Shown: piece after piece, positions 51,468-51,757 of the stretch
Position numbering within the stretch: position 1 is the stretch's first letter
Layout of the letters: the number at the start of each line of letters is the position of its first letter
DNA from: an uncultured Nitrospirota bacterium
GTDB lineage: Bacteria > CG2-30-53-67
DNA length: 51,757 nt
Direction of reading: 5' to 3'
Assembly (NCBI GenBank): GCA_945786985.1
Contig: CALZGC010000129.1
Coordinates: forward strand, 1 to 51,757
The notes under the pieces: generated by a model
Database searches by the model: none
The model's input: the letters and a program-made list of their open reading frames with translations, nothing else
What the model was told of the DNA's origin: nothing
Translations under genes and position numbers: made by a program

Positions 51468-51757
51468 TCAGCGGAAATCGTCCGGGGCGCCCGGCTCTGC
51501 CGGCACGTAGGGCTCCAGCTTTTTCAGCAGCCGCGGGTCTACCGGAAAGCCGAGACTCAGTGCGCGGCCGCAATGGGCTACGGCCTCCCGGTATTGCCCC
51601 TTGTGATAATGGGCCACACCGATGCAGTTCTCAGCCGAGCCGATCTGCGGGTCCTTTTTCAAGACTCCCCGGCACAGGCCAATGACTTCGTCATAGTCCC
51701 CCTTCTCGAGAAGTACCGCCGCAAGGTTGAGCAGGGCACCTGTGAAATCGGGGTCGA
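51468..51757 (-). CDS. TPR-repeat protein, cut by the window edge
   Basis: The C-terminal 96 residues of a protein whose start lies beyond the right end. Tetratricopeptide repeats are visible: LLNLAAVLLEKGDYDEVIGL and SAENCIGVAHYHKGQYREAV. The TTG at 51662 is internal to the reading frame and not the real start, because the repeat pattern continues to the edge. The protein probably acts as a binding scaffold. It is upstream of, and close to, the Cys-rich gene. Confidence 0.75.
   Translation of the reverse strand, partial: DPDFTGALLNLAAVLLEKGDYDEVIGLCRGVLKKDPQIGSAENCIGVAHYHKGQYREAVAHCGRALSLGFPVDPRLLKKLEPYVPAEPGAPDDFR

Overview
The window is chromosomal DNA of a GC-rich, Gram-negative bacterium. 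It carries outer-membrane beta-barrel and lipoprotein genes, sigma-32, an FtsE-FtsX-EnvC-CtpA cluster, HflX with an N-terminal extension, paired single-domain response regulators, a pyrophosphate-type phosphofructokinase and a GH57 amylase. Together these suggest a deltaproteobacterial (Desulfobacterota-type) organism. That placement is inference from gene content; no rRNA is present. Almost all of the window is dense housekeeping sequence. I see no tRNA, rRNA, CRISPR array, transposase, phage genes or defence island.

Layout. 0.2-9.3 kb (minus): nadE leads a tight run with an FAD oxidoreductase, an outer-membrane barrel, a CorC/HlyC-type CBS protein, a PLD lipoprotein and a large protein of unknown function; ssb follows as its own unit. 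9.5-12.1 kb (plus): feoB overlaps a DtxR-type regulator. 12.2-13.7 kb (minus): a dciA-like gene and rpoH. 13.9-20.9 kb (plus): galT, glgA, a three-GAF histidine kinase, two single-domain receivers and thiL. 21-25 kb (plus): galU, lon and a FmdB zinc ribbon. 25.2-27.4 kb (minus): a GAF/GGDEF-like/GAF/HD-GYP protein. 27.4-28.5 kb is a non-coding stretch rich in hairpins. 28.5-30.7 kb (plus): eno and a TIGR02757-type gene. 30.8-36.5 kb (minus): GH57 coupled to an FG-GAP protein, then a separate unit of a small ORF, a retropepsin-like protease and suhB. 36.6-40.4 kb (minus): NYN nuclease, rluD, hflX. 40.8-45.6 kb (plus): a small conserved protein, ftsE, ftsX, envC and ctpA, closed by a strong terminator. 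45.7-51.7 kb: a Ca/Na antiporter, a small exported protein, PPi-PFK, an unknown secreted protein, a TVP38 membrane protein, a Cys-rich protein and a truncated TPR gene.

How the genes fit together. galT, galU, glgA, GH57, PPi-PFK and enolase sketch storage-glucan and glycolytic metabolism. FtsEX, the EnvC-like activator and CtpA form a cell-division / wall-hydrolysis module. feoB and the DtxR protein form a self-contained iron-uptake unit. rpoH and lon are proteostasis genes.

The most unusual signals are not classical genes. (1) A family of about 180-186 bp elements, each an imperfect full-length palindrome with matching ends, occurs three times (829-1006, 36962-37147, 40410-40595); two copies end exactly at the stop codon of the neighbouring gene. 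(2) hflX and the TIGR02757 gene have conserved N-termini that lie upstream of any ATG/GTG/TTG; hflX appears to start at ATC behind a perfect Shine-Dalgarno. (3) A structured leader behind an extended -10 promoter (32766-32945) precedes a previously unlisted 57-residue ORF coupled to the aspartic protease. (4) Orphan terminator-like hairpins in the 27.4-28.5 kb gap suggest small RNA genes.
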